A DNA stretch of 5,816 bases. Origin: JALTID01 sp027004335 [NCBI: bacterium] (GTDB lineage: Bacteria > JALSQH01). The position numbers were made by a program, and so were the translations under genes. This document shows, piece by piece, positions 5,637-5,816 of the stretch; within the stretch, counting starts at the first letter, position 1; each line of letters opens with the position of its first letter. Location: positions 1 through 5,816 of the forward strand of contig JALTID010000256.1 in assembly GCA_027004335.1 (NCBI GenBank), in the 5' to 3' direction. The notes beneath the pieces are model-generated. The model worked only from the letters and a program-made list of their open reading frames with translations, searched no databases and had not been told where the DNA came from.

Positions 5637-5816
5637 GGGAAGGGCCCGGTACATAAGCCGGATTCTGTTACCTGCCGGACTTGCATCCAAAACAGGATCT
5701 GGTCATTTATCTAATGCGATCAACCCGAAACCGCTCTCAAAGCGCACAAGCGCTCCAAAAACGAGGCGGACAACCTCCCGTTCCCTATTTGATCTTGCTC
5801 CGAAAGGGGTTTACCG
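5637..5816 (-). ncRNA. rnpB: RNase P RNA (M1 RNA), 3' part; 5' part outside window
   Basis: The catalytic RNA of RNase P removes 5' leaders from precursor tRNAs. Read on the minus strand, the window edge gives GGTAAACCCC (5815-5806), then GGAGCAAGATCAAATAGGGA (5800-5781), the universally conserved block of this RNA. TTAGATAAATGACC (5714-5701) and ACAGAATCCGGCTTAT (5668-5653) are the conserved 3' blocks, the latter containing the P4 3' strand. The last stretch, GTACCGGGCCCTTCCC (5652-5637), should be the 3' strand of helix P1; its partner lies outside the window, so the exact 3' end is estimated. About 30 nt between 5700 and 5669, more than in E. coli, can fold (CCTG with CAGG) and probably form helix P19. 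About 180 nt of an RNA usually 350-400 nt long are present. No protein is encoded here; the frame on the same strand across it is spurious. Confidence 0.95.

Noticed and set aside
5477-5686. 69-residue minus-strand ORF across the rnpB 3' end
   Set aside because: It begins inside the RNase P RNA and its composition is not protein-like; it is a by-product of the RNA sequence and the G/C tracts.
1-5816. CRISPR array, insertion sequence, phage or toxin-antitoxin system
   Set aside because: No regularly spaced repeats, transposase, terminal inverted repeats or integrase were seen; all confident genes are housekeeping genes.

Overview
This is an A+T-leaning bacterial chromosomal segment that looks mostly like core housekeeping DNA. 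It carries the accessory Sec-translocon operon (yajC, secD, secF), recJ joined directly to it, the 3' part of the RNase P RNA gene, and the tail of a cation:proton antiporter. Separate secD and secF genes plus an RNase P RNA that reads as the common (A-like) bacterial type fit a wide range of bacteria. I see no marker that fixes a phylum, so I leave the organism as an unassigned bacterium.

Layout. Positions 2-304 (+): C-terminal 100 residues of a CPA2/Kef-like antiporter, cut by the window edge. It converges on recJ, and the two genes overlap by 6 bp. Positions 299-4954 (-): a tight four-gene operon, transcribed yajC > secD > secF > recJ. Gaps are 18 and 16 nt, then a 4-nt TTGA stop/start overlap. 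A good sigma70-like promoter sits at 4987-5015, with an inferred leader of only about 25 nt. Two annotated-length ORFs were shortened: yajC starts at 4954, not 4984, and secF starts at 2934, not 3018. Both new starts have strong Shine-Dalgarno sequences.

Positions 4985-5636 (about 650 bp) contain no intact gene. They hold the C-terminal remnant of an iron-sulfur L-serine dehydratase (minus strand, 5094 to about 5290), an A+T-rich stretch, the C-terminal end of an unrecognised protein (plus strand, 5403-5579), and a G-quadruplex-type run of G tracts (5562-5592). Positions 5637-5816 (-): the 3' portion of rnpB, continuing beyond the window.

How the genes work together: YajC, SecD and SecF form the SecYEG-associated complex that uses the proton or sodium gradient to help export proteins. 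RecJ is a cytoplasmic DNA-repair exonuclease that is only co-transcribed with them. I found no convincing new multi-gene system. The most interesting part is the gene graveyard between yajC and rnpB.
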